A stretch of DNA of 64,000 bases from Cryptomeria japonica (Eukaryota > Streptophyta > Pinopsida > Cupressales > Cupressaceae): NCBI RefSeq assembly GCF_030272615.1, contig NC_081414.1:811245069-811309068 (forward strand). The letters run 5' to 3'. A program made the position numbers and the translations under genes. A model generated the notes under the pieces. That model did no database searches and was not told the origin of the DNA. It worked only from the letters and a program-made list of their open reading frames with translations. Shown here one piece after another: positions 24,602-36,111 of this stretch (its first letter is position 1; each line of letters opens with the position of its first letter).

Positions 24602-25370
24602 TGAGGAGGGACCTCAATGAGATCTATCCAGACCGTGCAGTAAGAGTAAAACACAATAAAAGAAAGACAAGATGATGGAGAAAATGTAGAACTAATTGAT
24701 TATATCATGTAAAACTATTTACAATCTGCTGGCAACATGCAAGCTATAAGATTTGGCTCACTGAGCTACTACAGACATACTCAATTATAGTCTCAGGCAA
24801 CACCGGATTGCTTCATCTCAAGATAGATCTTCCCGATTCTAAAAACTTGTTACTAAAAGCTAGATTGCGTTGATTTATATGGTCTAAAGGATCCAGGTTG
24901 GCCCAAGAAAAATCAAACAATGATGAACATGATGAAACATGTAAAACCACTAAGTTGGCCTCCTCTAATGACAATCCTCCAGAAAATGCATAAGAAGAAG
25001 TGTGGATCAAAAGGAAGATCGACCACATAGCAAGAAATATTGCAACAATGAACTAAGACTCCACAAGCAATGGATAGGATCTACAAGGCTTGCCAATAGT
25101 AGGATAGGTCGAGGTAGTTTGAAGGTTCTAATCTAGAAAACTATCTTGAAATTTGGAATTGATAACTTGCTAGAAAAGGATACAAACATTATGCGGTTCA
25201 AGAATAAGGTAGATGATTATGTCCTTGACAAAAATTCAGCTTTGCAAGATCTAGTGAGCAAATACAAGAAAATGTAGAAAGAAATGTTGAAACTGTAAGG
25301 TAGAAAACTAGCTGAAAAGAAATATTTTTGGTTGATGCAAAATTGCTAAGAACCAGGGATGCTCCTACAT
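24602..25370 (-). repeat. LTR of a chromovirus-like family, detached copy
   Basis: The plus strand begins TGAGGAGGGACCTCA and ends GGATGCTCCTACA, so the TG...CA termini are present. It aligns along its whole length, diverged, with 26916-27708. Outside its right end, a short stretch (CAAGGAAAATATCAAATTCTCTCCTC) matches the equivalent stretch beside the other LTR. I therefore read it as the 3' LTR plus a few bases of interior of a second, mostly lost, minus-strand element. No target-site duplication is visible. Confidence 0.55.
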
Positions 25371-26915
25371 CAACCCAAGGAAAATATCAAATTCTCTCCT
25401 CAAAATCTTGACCAGTCCATGCGTCAAACAATTTTGCCTATATTTTTTACATGTAGGTGAGAGGTGGATGAATGTGGTGGACTGTGGCACAAAGAAATTA
25501 ATTAGCTTTTACATATAGCCTCCTATAATAGTTTTTCTATAGTCTCTTGCATACACACTAATTCCCAAAAACTAATGAGCACCTAAGAGGTGAATGGGAA
25601 GGTGCACAGACACTCCAATTTTTATAGTCATAAATATTCTTTCATAGGGAACTATGAACCCCTTTGAGTGTATCTACAAAAACTAATAAACCAATCCAAA
25701 TTAGAAATCATTAATTTTAATTATAATTAATTTAAATTTGATCAAGTTGTCCACAATAGAATAGGGAAATAAATTTAAACAAAGATATATATATCTGTTT
25801 GATTGGCTACATCAGTGTAAATTAATCACTAGCTAAGATAAAAAAGCCTCCATGTGGGGCAAGAACTAATAAGTGACCATGTAGCCAAGATTTTTACATA
25901 TACACAAATACTTATATATATACGTCCTTATACATCAATATATCTATTTATACATATGCAGATTTACGATATAATTCAAAATAACTTAAAGTCAAGAAAA
26001 CTAGCTAATAATGATAAATATTTAAATTAATTGATTTTATGACACAATAATCTTAGTCCCAGATTAGATGATAAGAAAAATATAAATAACAAGACCATAA
26101 CCTATAACTTGCAAGGAATACACAACTAAGGTTTTACCAAGGTTGACCATTCATACAGATGTGAGTTCAAGGCTCTATTGGCATCTCGACCTCTTCCATA
26201 TTTGTACCCTTCTCCCCAATGGTACTCTCCCTCTCTTTTTGGAGGGCGGTGAAATCCTTACATCCACATAGATACATAAGTGTATTTAAACAATAAATTA
26301 ATACCATATTATAACTTGCATGTCAAATATTTAGCTTGCATATTCAATTGAATCAAAAATCATGCATTTCATTGCAATTCATCTAACTTAAGTTCATACA
26401 AAGTGTCATATATAATCATCACATCATTAATATGCAATAAAGAAAAATGAAACTGTTAAAGAGAAAGAGGGATGTAACAATATTGGCATCTATATGGTGT
26501 ATTTTACAATATTTTTTTTAGTATTATTATAATTTGTTTATTATGATGTTATTATGTTACGACTATTTCACGTTTGTGATGTCTACCTTGTTCAAGAAAA
26601 TTATTTGTGCTTCGTCTATATATATATATATATATAATTACTCTTGATTTGTGTTTAGTGCTTATAGGTAGAGGGTACTGACCTCACTTAGCTTCGCAGG
26701 TCCAAGGATACCCTAACATTGGTTATGAGAAGATACCACGCAGCCCAATTTCCACTATATTTTACCCAACGAGCTCACTAGAGTATGATTTCAATGTTAT
26801 AATCAATGTTTTATGTGTGATACTATGGTAAACAAGTGTCATGTATTGGTGACTACTTGCCTTTATACTATTATTGTAGAATGGCTCATAGATAAATTAT
26901 TGAAGCAGTCACCAG
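25371..26915. other. No gene recognised between two related LTRs
   Basis: Very AT-rich, with (TA)n at 26617-26636 and several TATATACGT-type stretches. No ORF with a recognisable domain was found. Confidence 0.4.
26617..26636. repeat. (TA)n microsatellite
   Basis: Simple TA dinucleotide run of about ten units. Confidence 0.9.
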
Positions 26916-27708
26916 TGAGGAGGGACCTCACAAAGATCAATCTAGATCGGTCAGCAAGAGTAACATAACGGAAACACAAAGACATGTTGGAGGCAACGCA
27001 GAATAGATTGTTTTATTTTATGAAAATTGATTACAACCAACCAGTAACAATCGGGTTACAACATAACCAGCTCACAGGCTTGCTAGAGCATACATCATAG
27101 GTCACGATCAAGACCTTTAATCTTAAGATCTATCTTCTATTCATAGTCTCACTACTTGATTCTTCCATTGATTACATTTGAATGAGAAATTACAATTATA
27201 TATATGATCAAAAGGGTCCGTTCGACCCAAAAAGGGAACAAAACCTGAAGAACAAGACCTAACATGTAAAATTAACAAGGTTGGCCTCCGTCAAGAAATT
27301 CCTCCGAAAAATCCAAATGATGAAGTGTAGATCACAGTAAAAGGTCGGCCACATGCCAAGGAACATAGGAATCAACGCCCAAGGCTCCACAAGCTTCAAA
27401 AGGGGTTCCGATAGAACATTAAAATAGGTCCAGGCAACTGGTAACAAGAAACTATCAACCGGTAACAGGAAACTATCAAGGAAACTGATAGTGATATCTT
27501 GGCAGAAAATGATCCAAATGCGACGCGGTCTAGAAATAAGAAATAGGATCAACTCTTCAAGTAAAATCAAACTCCACATGATCTAGTGAGACAAAACTAG
27601 GACATGGAGAAAGAAAAACAGAAACTGCAAACAAAAAGAAAAACATAAAAAATATATTTTTGGCTGATGAAAGATTAGTATGAACCGAGGATGCTCCTGA
27701 ACCAGACA
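26916..27708 (-). repeat. 3' LTR of the truncated chromovirus
   Basis: The plus strand starts TGAGGAGGGACCTCA and ends GAACCAGACA, giving TG...CA termini. It lies immediately downstream, on the minus strand, of the chromodomain and pol remnant, as a 3' LTR should. It contains a short internal duplication (GGTAACAAGAAACTATCAA and GGTAACAGGAAACTATCAA, about 27440-27480). A candidate minus-strand TATA region is the TATATATA run near 27197-27206. Confidence 0.6.
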
Positions 27709-27779
27709 TCTGGGGTTATTGAAAAAGTGATCCTCTCACTTTGTTGGGGTCAGAGTAAAACCAAGGCTATCTATCACTA

Positions 27780-30130
27780 CCTGAAAAATTCAAGATGAAT
27801 CTTCAACTGGTCTGTCCTTCCACTTTACAAGATACTTCTTATACTGACTGCTTCAGGTACTATGCCCAATCCTACTATCCAAAATTTATTCAATCTGATC
27901 TCGTTCTTTCTGGGGCAACTATTTCTCCAAGTCTGCAATACTATCCTCACTGAACTTTAGTTCATGATACTCATGAAGATATACAATGTTAAAAACAGGT
28001 GAAATACTCAGACCATCCGGTAACTCCACTTCATATGCATTTCCAAAACTGAACTTCCTCAAAATCCTGCAAGGTACAAACTTTTTCATCTGCAATTTGT
28101 TATAAGTTCCAACTTGAAATCTCTCTTTTCTCATATATACCATCACTTCATCGCCAACTTCAAATTCCTTAAATCTCCTCTTCTCATTTGCCTTCTCCTT
28201 ATATTTGTTGTTCATGTCTTCCAAATTTTGCTTAACCTGAATATGCAAGGATGACATGTGATCTACAAATTCTTCTGCTTCTGAACTTTTCTGGTCTTCA
28301 CTGCTAATGTCTCTCAATTATGATATACCTCTAGGATGCACTCTGATAACAATCTCAAAAGTTGTTCTTCCAGTACTCCTATTTACTGAATATTTGTAGG
28401 AAAACTCTGCTTGGGCAAGAATCAAATCCCAACTTTCGGTCTCATCTCCAACTAAACATCTCAACAAATTTCTCAAACTCCGGTTACCTACTTTTGTCTA
28501 CGCATTAGTCTGTAGATGAAAAGTAGAACTGAACTTCAAAACTGTCTTCATCTTCTTCCAAAGTGTTCTCCAAAAATAGCCAACAAACTTAGTGTCTCTG
28601 TCTAAAACTATTCTCTTAGGTAGCCCATACAATCTCACCACTTCCTTGAAAAATAGGTTAGCTACATGTAATGCATCTGATGTCTTCTTACAAGGTATGA
28701 AATGAGCCATCTTCGAGAATCTATCCACTACCACAAATATAGAATAATTCTCTCTTAGTTTTTTAGACAATCCAAGTACAAAATCCATGCTTATATCCTT
28801 CCAATATCTTATCGGTACTGTCAAAGGTTTATACAATCCCAAATTATGACTACTACCCTTTGCAACTTGACAAACTCTACAAGTTTTCACATATCTCTTA
28901 AAATGCTTATGAATCCAGGGCCAAAAGTACTGCTCACTCATCAATGCTACTATTTTGTCAATACCAAAATGTTTGGCTAATCCTCCAATGTGCTTCTTCT
29001 TTATCACATTCTCCCTCATAGAACTCTTAGGTATGCGCAACTAAACTCCTCTGAATAACATCCCATCCTAAATGAAGTAATCCAACCACTTTCTTCTATC
29101 TTCCATAACCGTTTCTCTACATTATTTCCAAGGTTCTGCAAAATCCGGGTCATCATCATACAAGGTCTTCAATTCTTCAAATTTTAATACTATCACTCTC
29201 ATCTCTGTCAACAAATTCTTTCTCCTACTCAATGCATCAACAACTTTGTTAGATTTCCCATTTCTATGCTTCAATACAAATGTGTAACTCTACAAGAATT
29301 CTACCAATCTCATATGTCTTTGATTCAACTTACTTTGACTATTCAAATACTGCAAAGCTTGATGATTTGTATACAACACAAACTCCTTAGGCAACAAGTA
29401 ATGTCTTCACTTCTTCAAAGCTTGAACTATGGCATAAAAATCCTGATCATATACTAAATATCTCTTTCGGGCATCATTCAATTCCACACTGAAATAAGCT
29501 ACTACTGTCCTTTCCTGACTCAAGCCTGCTCCTATTTCTGTTCCAGTTTCATCACAACCCACTTGAAATACTTTATTGAAATCCAGTAAAGCTAACACGG
29601 GCTTCTCAGTCACTTTCTGCTTCAAAGGTTCAATAATTTTGTTTTCTCTGGTGGTCCACTTGAATTCTTTTTGATCTCCTCTCATGGTCCTAGTCATAGG
29701 GTTACAAACTGAATTGAAAATTCTAATAAACTTCCGGTAAAAACTAGACAATCCATTAAATGATCTTACCTCTCCAATGTTTTTCGGTGTAGGCCACTCA
29801 ACAATTGCTTTCACTTTCTTAGGGTCCATCTTCAAACCATCCTCAGATATCACAAATCCCAAATAGACTAACTCATCCTTCATGAAAGTACACTTCTTGA
29901 TATTTATTAGTAACTTTTCTTCTCTCAACATCTGCAAACCTTTTCTCAACTGCAACAAATGCTCCTCTTTTATCTTACTGAAAATCAGAATGTCATCCAA
30001 ATACACAATAACAAACTTACCTAGGAATCTCTTCAATACCTTATTCACCAGCCTCATGAAAGTACTTGGTGCATTATTTAATTCAAAAGGCATCACCAAC
30101 CATTCATACAGTCCTCCCAAATTAAAAATA
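27780..30130 (-). pseudogene. Ty3-gypsy chromovirus pol fragment (RT-RNase H-integrase-chromodomain), 5'-truncated
   Basis: The order on the minus strand is complete from mid-RT to the end of pol. RT (30120 on): GGLYEWLVMPFELNNAPSTF, VYLDDILIFSK with the DD pair, LGFVISEDGLKMDPKKV. RNase H starts near 29560 (VGCDETGTEIGAGL; the usual DAS is altered). The integrase zinc region lies near 28900 (H..H, CRVCQVAKGS), then ISMDFVLGL, VVVDRFSKMAHFIP and VLDRDTKFVGYFWRTLW. The integrase C-terminus is at 28317-27919 (VGDEVMVYMRKERF). A chromodomain-like end (QIEKILDSRI-type, YKKYLVKWKGRP) lies near 27900-27780. Stops and frameshifts divide it. The N-terminal RT, protease and gag are absent: homology ends abruptly at about 30130. 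Confidence 0.85.
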
Positions 30131-32037
30131 AGAATTATAATTTTGAAATGATGTTATCGATTTGTCTCACAAAATTTGTGTACCCTACTATGGCTTTCAA
30201 TAACTGATTTAATATTTTGCAAATACTATTGAGAAATGAAAATTATTATTATATGGCAATTTTTGTTGAATTATACTTGAAATCTTATTTATTTCTTGCT
30301 AAATTTTTTTTTTCATTTTTTTACTTTTTAATTCGAATATTTATCCCCATTGCTTCTTTAAAATAAAATAAAATCCATCAAAACTATGCATAGTCCACAA
30401 CTTTCAGCTTTAAAATTAAATCTACGCTTGTGGCTGGAGAACTAAAATTCAGAAATATATTCACATGCAATTCCAAGTGAGAGAAGAGAAGGCCATTTAT
30501 TCTTGCTATGATCACATAGAATTCTTCCGGTTTTAGAAGGATCTAGTAAACACAATAGAGTGGATCTCACAATGTGGTGTGTAAATACAATAAATGCAGC
30601 GCATTCATATTGCAGGCAAACAAGCAACAAGGAAAATGGCTAGATGATAGATGTGTACCTGCTTCAAAATGTGGATAGTTCAAACTGCAGTAAAGACTAT
30701 GCTAAACAAAATTTTAATTATATTATCCGATATACTTTGTATAAATATTTCTTTTCTCTGGTCGTCTATTTTCTATTTTCTCATAAGAGATCATATCCAA
30801 AACATCTCATGCTTATAAATAGCCTTTCAACGTTACAGGGCGAAGATAAATATGGTGCACGTTATTAAATAGCTATCATTTGGTTTGAAAAAAATATCTT
30901 TTGAAAGGTCAAAATTATTGTTATGTTCATAAATATTACATTTAATCAAGTATGTAGATTGGTGGTAGAAATCAATTGTTTGATGGCTATAACGAACTAA
31001 AAATTACATTAAAAAATCTGTTTGGTTTAAATGTCAGGGCTAAATCGGTAGCTTTACAGTGCAGCAGTCATAACGAACGTTTGAATTCATTGCAAGAGTT
31101 TAGCCTTACACTATTAGGAACTGAGGCTGCAAATACAAATTTAAAATCAAATTAATCATCTTTTAAATTGGACAAGTAAACATCTTACAGATTTGAGAGG
31201 TACATAACAAAAGACATAATATATTAGAAGCCAAGTAAAAGCAGGTTAAAATATTAGACCAACAGTTTGCTATAGTAAAACTGCATACATCCAAAGGTTC
31301 CATATCAAATTGGTTTTTGTGAACACTTTTGATTTTTTGCAAGTGTTACAATAATAATTTTAATGCACAATTAGTTTGCTTCTTTTCTGCATAGATTGTT
31401 CTATCAATTTTGAGTTTTTTCCCTTTTTTTTTTGTGGACCGCTAAATCCGTGAACCTAATGGAATGCTTCTCCAACAAATAGAATCAGGTCCTATTTGCA
31501 TAAATTTTAAAAAGTTTTTGAACTGGTTTACGCTAGTTTGATTGCCTTGTACTTGCTGTTTATGGAAAATGAAGAACTACATGCCTTAGATTTTAGGAAG
31601 CTGAATCCTTAGATTTTCAATCTTTGTTGAACCTATTGTCCAGCTCCTTGGCTTGCTTCTGGGATGTGCAAATTGAAGTAGCTTGGGAGGCAATGCATTA
31701 GATAGTTAAAAAACACTGGTCAAACGATGCCTAAATAACTTTTCACTAGAATTCTGCCTGCACAGATGTGGGAGCGAATGAAATAGTATGAAAATGAAAA
31801 GTTTTTGTTATTAAAAATAAGATTGTAAATTGTAAAAAAATTTTTTTGATGAAATTGAATTATTCTTAATGAACCCTTCATAAATCTTGTTGAGTACAAG
31901 ATTCAGATAACATAAAAGATGAAACCATATTCATGCCAAAAAGTTTAAACAAGACTGTGACAACATAAGTGATGAGACCAATAATGGTCCTTTTCTCTTA
32001 ATCAAATAGGTAAAATAATTTGATTGAAGAAAAATGC
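30131..32037. other. No gene recognised; AT-rich spacer beside the F-box gene
   Basis: Long AT-rich stretches and short ORFs only. I see no conserved domain, repeat array or structured RNA. It may hold old unidentifiable repeats. Confidence 0.4.
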
Positions 32038-32043
32038 TTTATT
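32038..32043 (-). terminator. Candidate poly(A) signal of the F-box gene
   Basis: TTTATT on the plus strand is AATAAA on the minus strand, about 160 bases after the stop codon at 32202. This distance is normal for a plant 3' UTR. AATAAA is common in AT-rich DNA, so this is weak support alone. Confidence 0.35.
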
Positions 32044-32201
32044 AGTACTACGAAAATAATTACATGCAGCATAACCACTGCACATCAATACAGTTTTCAC
32101 ATATATATATGAGGCTCAAACATGTGCTAAGAAATTAAAAGAACAACATTGACATAAGAACGAATTGGACTACATTAAACATTTAGAATGTCACTGTCAG
32201 T

Positions 32202-33581
32202 TCAAGGCCACCAAACATTGTTAATTTCGTAGCCAAAAACGTCCCATGAACATCCAATATCTTGAAAGAATTCAAGCAACTTACCTTGAATACACAGAAT
32301 TATTCTCCCCTGTGCGTCAAATACAATCATCTTGCAACCGCCCATATATACCAAAATCCACCCACAACTGTTAACCACCACTTCTATTCCCAAATTCCGG
32401 CGAGAATGATCATTTAGACGCCTCATGTTTTCCTCACGCAAACTCCTCGGAAACAAATGCAATTCTGACCAGCTGTTGTTCTCTTCATCCAACTTCCATA
32501 ATGAAAGATCTTTCTTATACGCCACAAGCACATTCCCATCAGACCCAGTTAAATTCCAATGAGAAGGCTCACCAGAATTCTCAGGTCCGCTTGGTAGCTG
32601 AATAATACTCCAGTTCCTGTTTGCAACATTGAATACTGCAAGATGAAATGTAATAATCATAGAACTATCACCATTAATCCAATAAAAACTCCCTTTTGAA
32701 TAAATCCCTCCCGTCGATGGAATAATTGAATTGGATAGATTCATGTTGATTAGGCTCCATTCATTAGTGTATGAATCATAGATCTGCATCTCCATATTGT
32801 TCCTTTCTCCATTGATGGGATTGTTGTATCCTATGACTAAGATGCAGCTCCTTGTGGCAGAATCGAATGCCAATCCATAGAATCCTAAATATCGTACAAA
32901 ATCGAAAGAAGAAAGCTTATGGGGAAGCCTTATAGGGTCAGCGGGAGACATTAGGGAAAGCGAGGCCCTGGTAAGAGGGTTGAAAATGTAGAAGAAAGGC
33001 GTATAACTTGAACGACAACAAAGGATGCCCTTGCAGGACGTCAAAACGCTGAAGCACCCAGGTCCCAGGAAATCTAACGAGAATGGATACACCCCGAGTG
33101 GCTGTGAGTCAAGGAGATATAAACGATGTGTTTTCTCACTATGTGAATAGGTGGGACCAACGAGGAAAGCAGGAGAGGAGGAAGGCACAATCGTCGATGA
33201 TATCTCTCGAAACATGGGTGAGGGTAGAAGCAGATCCTGCCATCGTTTACAGACGACCCTGAAATTCCTACTAACGATAGTGGGCAAACTAGACAAAACT
33301 ACAATTAATAGCTCCTCTGGTATCCTACTCCAAATCTTGTTGTCCATCTCTATCTGCTCTCCATTCATTCCAATTCTTCCTTTTTGATTCATCTCTGATT
33401 CCGATTTCAATGCGGATACAAGATCTAAGAGAAGGCCTTCGTCAGGCTCATACGGTTCTATTATTATCATGATGACTGAAATGGGCGCAGAGACTCTAAG
33501 GGAAAGATATCCAATCCAGTTTTTCCATACATGCTCGAAATATATTATCATCGCCGGCCCTGCCTGGCTTCTATACTTCAA
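32202..33581 (-). CDS. F-box/kelch-type protein, substrate receptor of an SCF ubiquitin ligase
   Basis: Uninterrupted frame of 459 residues, the only intact gene-like frame here. The F-box is at about residues 82-125 (IWSRIPEELLIVVLSSLPTI, then FRVVCKRWQDLLLPSPMF), with the P and the V-C-K-R-W core. The rest has the pattern of plant F-box-associated/kelch-like domains: FSVLTSCKGILCCRSSY, FYIFNPLTRASLSL, LGFYGLAFDSATRSCILVIG, MQIYDSYTNEWSLI, GIYSKGSFYWING, FNVANRNWSII, GRIILCIQG. In the known family the F-box binds SKP1 and the C-terminal propeller binds the target. The F-box lies unusually far in for the first Met. Internal Mets at 33392 and 33347 give a typical N-terminus (MDNKIW...), so the true start is probably one of these. 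A minus-strand AATAAA lies 160 bases after the stop. The target is unknown, and a recent pseudogene or silent retrocopy is possible. Confidence 0.85.
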   Translation of the reverse strand: MKYRSQAGPAMIIYFEHVWKNWIGYLSLRVSAPISVIMIIIEPYEPDEGLLLDLVSALKSESEMNQKGRIGMNGEQIEMDNKIWSRIPEELLIVVLSSLPTIVSRNFRVVCKRWQDLLLPSPMFREISSTIVPSSSPAFLVGPTYSHSEKTHRLYLLDSQPLGVYPFSLDFLGPGCFSVLTSCKGILCCRSSYTPFFYIFNPLTRASLSLMSPADPIRLPHKLSSFDFVRYLGFYGLAFDSATRSCILVIGYNNPINGERNNMEMQIYDSYTNEWSLINMNLSNSIIPSTGGIYSKGSFYWINGDSSMIITFHLAVFNVANRNWSIIQLPSGPENSGEPSHWNLTGSDGNVLVAYKKDLSLWKLDEENNSWSELHLFPRSLREENMRRLNDHSRRNLGIEVVVNSCGWILVYMGGCKMIVFDAQGRIILCIQGKLLEFFQDIGCSWDVFGYEINNVWWP

Positions 33582-33989
33582 AAAAATTAGAAGATTGCCA
33601 TACTAACGAGGAGTAATCTTGTTTTACCTCGATAGTTGGCCTGCACAATGTAAACTAATCGTGGTGGATAACAAGGTTCGACGAACAAAACAATGTTCAT
33701 TGTAGACACTTGTTTCACATGGTAGAGGTATAAACATCTTTCAAAGAAGCCAAGCGAATGGGACAAGCCATGGTTTCTAAATTTATCTTTGAAAGAAGCC
33801 AAGGGAATGGGACTCCCATTAGACGTTGTATCCTATTTCGCTCTTGATAATTTCAAAGCAATTATAGTTGATAATTGATATAAGAAGGTTTTATTTAATG
33901 AGTTATATTATATTTTATGGTTGTATTTTTATATTAGTTTTGTTTTTATAATAAATCGTTATGCCTTGCATATGGTCTATATCTTCATG
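33582..33989. other. Upstream flank of the F-box gene; nothing specific recognised
   Basis: It holds a short direct repeat of about 25 bases (TTTGAAAGAAGCCAAG.GAATGGGAC near 33738-33765 and 33787-33812). No clear TATA box or conserved motif was identified. Confidence 0.35.
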
Positions 33990-35034
33990 TTTATTTTGGA
34001 GAGAGTATTGCTATCATGTTTTTTAAAACAAGATTCTCCATCTTTAGTCCAAGCTTCATACACTTAATATGCAAGCTGGTGAGAAAGTTGAGAACTTCTT
34101 GTATTGTGTGTCCAGACTTTGAGCAGAGCTTCTTGCACTTGGTGAGAAGGTGGAGGACAAATTGCTTGTTATGATTACCTTGAGAGCTCTTCCTTCCAAA
34201 TATCAGACATTTGTCACAACATTGAATATTACCAAATAGAAGGTGTGCTTTAAAGAAGTGGTGAATCTGGTTCAATAAGAAAACTATATTTGGTCTTCAG
34301 AAGATGAGCTTGAAGAAAAAGCATTAGTCTCTAGAATGCAGTGAGGATATAAATCTCAAAAGGGACCCTCACCAAAGCAACCACAACAATAGTAGAAGAC
34401 TCGAAAGGGAAAATCGATGGAGTCACATTTGCCATACTAAAACACATAATATTGATCATTGTTGGTATAATGGCCTTACACAAGGTAATTCAAGTAAAGA
34501 AGATCCATTTGATTGTAGTCATTCCAAATGGTTAAGAGGTCATCCTCATTGAAGAAGGCATAGAGGACATGTTTCTATCCAATATGATGATACCTCTAAT
34601 GAGGCATCTTATGAGGATCTACCTACTACCAAAAATTGTGGGGTCAACCAAAATTTAGCTCTTGCCTCCCACACCTTTTTATCCTTGACAAATTTTTTGT
34701 TGATTAAATTTGGCACAAGTAAACATATAACTAGTAATCAAGATTTGTTTGATACTTTGACTACTCAACCTATTAGTGATCTAATCTAGACAAAAGATGA
34801 TAAGGAGTGTGGTGTGACTCTTTATAAGAATCTTGTTGGGAGTCTCATTTAATTGACAATAGTATACCAAATTTATGCTTTGTTCTCAGCTATCTATCCA
34901 AGTTCATGCAAGAGCCAAAGAAATAATCATTGGATTGCATCTAAGCATGTTTTGTGATCTGTCCAAAGTACTCTTCAATATGGTTTGAAATATAAGTAGA
35001 ACAATTAGTGCTTCTTGCAAGGATGTGTTGACTC
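33990..35034 (+). pseudogene. Old Copia relic, 5' part (gag fused to the end of RT)
   Basis: The gag part, near 34066-34260, reads MQAGEKVENFLYCV, then LLALGEKVEDKLLVM, TLRALPSKYQTFVTTLNIT and VCFKEVVNLV, the UBN2-type Copia gag pattern. A piece with TWHICHTKTHNIDHCWYN follows (near 34420), corresponding to the zinc-knuckle region. Near 34800-35005 the frame jumps to the end of RT: GVTLYKNLVGSLI and HWIASKHVL..VQSTLQYGLKY. Protease, integrase and most of RT are missing, so a large internal deletion occurred. The frame then reaches GCVD and is cut at 35034 by the younger Copia element. It resumes at 60089. Confidence 0.75.
35030..35034. repeat. Target-site duplication GACTC, left copy
   Basis: GACTC directly before the 5' LTR of the Copia element matches GACTC at 60084-60088 directly after its 3' LTR. 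Confidence 0.9.
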
Positions 35035-36054
35035 TGTTGGTATTTTGGATATGGTTTTCTCATTGATGTCAACACCTATTAACACTTATCAGCTCTGGCA
35101 CTTAGAAAATTGGCAATGTTCACCGGCAAGTAAGTGACTTATGCACAGTCACCGGTATCTAGTATACCAGTGGGATATATTGTTCACCGGTACTTGGAAT
35201 GACATGGAAAACACTTGGTTATGTTGAAGACATCATTTGGACACTTTGTCTTGGAGATTTGTTCATTGGTATATTCATGTTTGCATATTTGCTGTTAACG
35301 GCAAATAGGTCTAGGATAAGCACCGGCAGGCTTATCTATTCCAAATCAACACGACACGCTATGGAGATGATTTTGTTGTTATTCTAAATGCATTGATCCG
35401 ACGTATCATGCATCGGATATTGTTTTATTTGTAATTAATTTTATTGTAATATCTTTTAGAGACAACCTACTAAAATTGGTTTTAGGTTATGGTATAAATG
35501 TAAGATCTAATTAGTAAGATCGATATGTGATGTGAGAAGGATTGTAAATTGGTATATGTGAAAATAAGTAGAGCTATACATGCAAACATCATTTTAAGGT
35601 TGAAGGAAGGTTTTTGTGAAGGCAATCAGAACTGAACCGGTACTAAATCCAACATATGAAGATGATATTTTGAGTAGTACATCATTATTGGATTTAACCA
35701 TCCAACTGTAGTCAGTGTAACTCCTATTTGTGTTTGAGCAATGAGCTCAAGGTGCTTGGCCTTTCTGCATGTGCAGACCCCCTATTGTATACACATACTA
35801 TCTGTAGTAGTACCATCTGATTGTGGGTAAGGTTTCCCACCATGGTTTTTCCCCTTACAGGGTTTCCATGTACAAATATTGGTGTTATGTGTTGTGGATG
35901 TTATTGTCTTTCTGTTTCATACATTAATCTTTATCGGTACTGCAATTAACTGATAAACTGTCTACCGGCATTAAGTTTGGATAAGTTGTTTTTAGTTTAA
36001 ATTTATTAGACAACTAATTCACCCCCCCCCCCCAGTTGTCTCTAGGACCTAACA
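35035..36054 (+). repeat. Copia 5' LTR (1020 bp)
   Basis: Begins TGTTGGTATTTTGG and ends GACCTAACA (TG...CA). It holds a candidate TATA box, TATAAAT at 35493-35499, and a C-homopolymer at about 36022-36033 just before the end. It matches 40615-41439 plus 59862-60083. Confidence 0.93.
35493..35499 (+). promoter_or_regulatory. Candidate TATA box of the Copia LTR
   Basis: TATAAAT in the context GGTTATGGTATAAATGTAAG. It is conserved in the 3' LTR at 41070-41076. Confidence 0.5.
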
Positions 36055-36056
36055 AT

Positions 36057-36067
36057 TGGTATCAGAG
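36057..36067 (+). other. Primer-binding site, initiator tRNA-Met type
   Basis: TGGTATCAGAG begins two bases after the 5' LTR end. This is the standard plant LTR-retrotransposon site complementary to the 3' end of initiator methionine tRNA. Confidence 0.92.
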
Positions 36068-36111
36068 TCAAGTCCTCTTTTTGCAGAAGTTTAACAGCTT
36101 GAGGAGATCCA

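Noticed and set aside
24602-27708. One small element with LTRs at 24602-25370 and 26916-27708
   Set aside because: The stretch to the right of each LTR is homologous (the interior end next to a 3' LTR), so both look like 3' LTRs of separate minus-strand copies; no TSD joins them.
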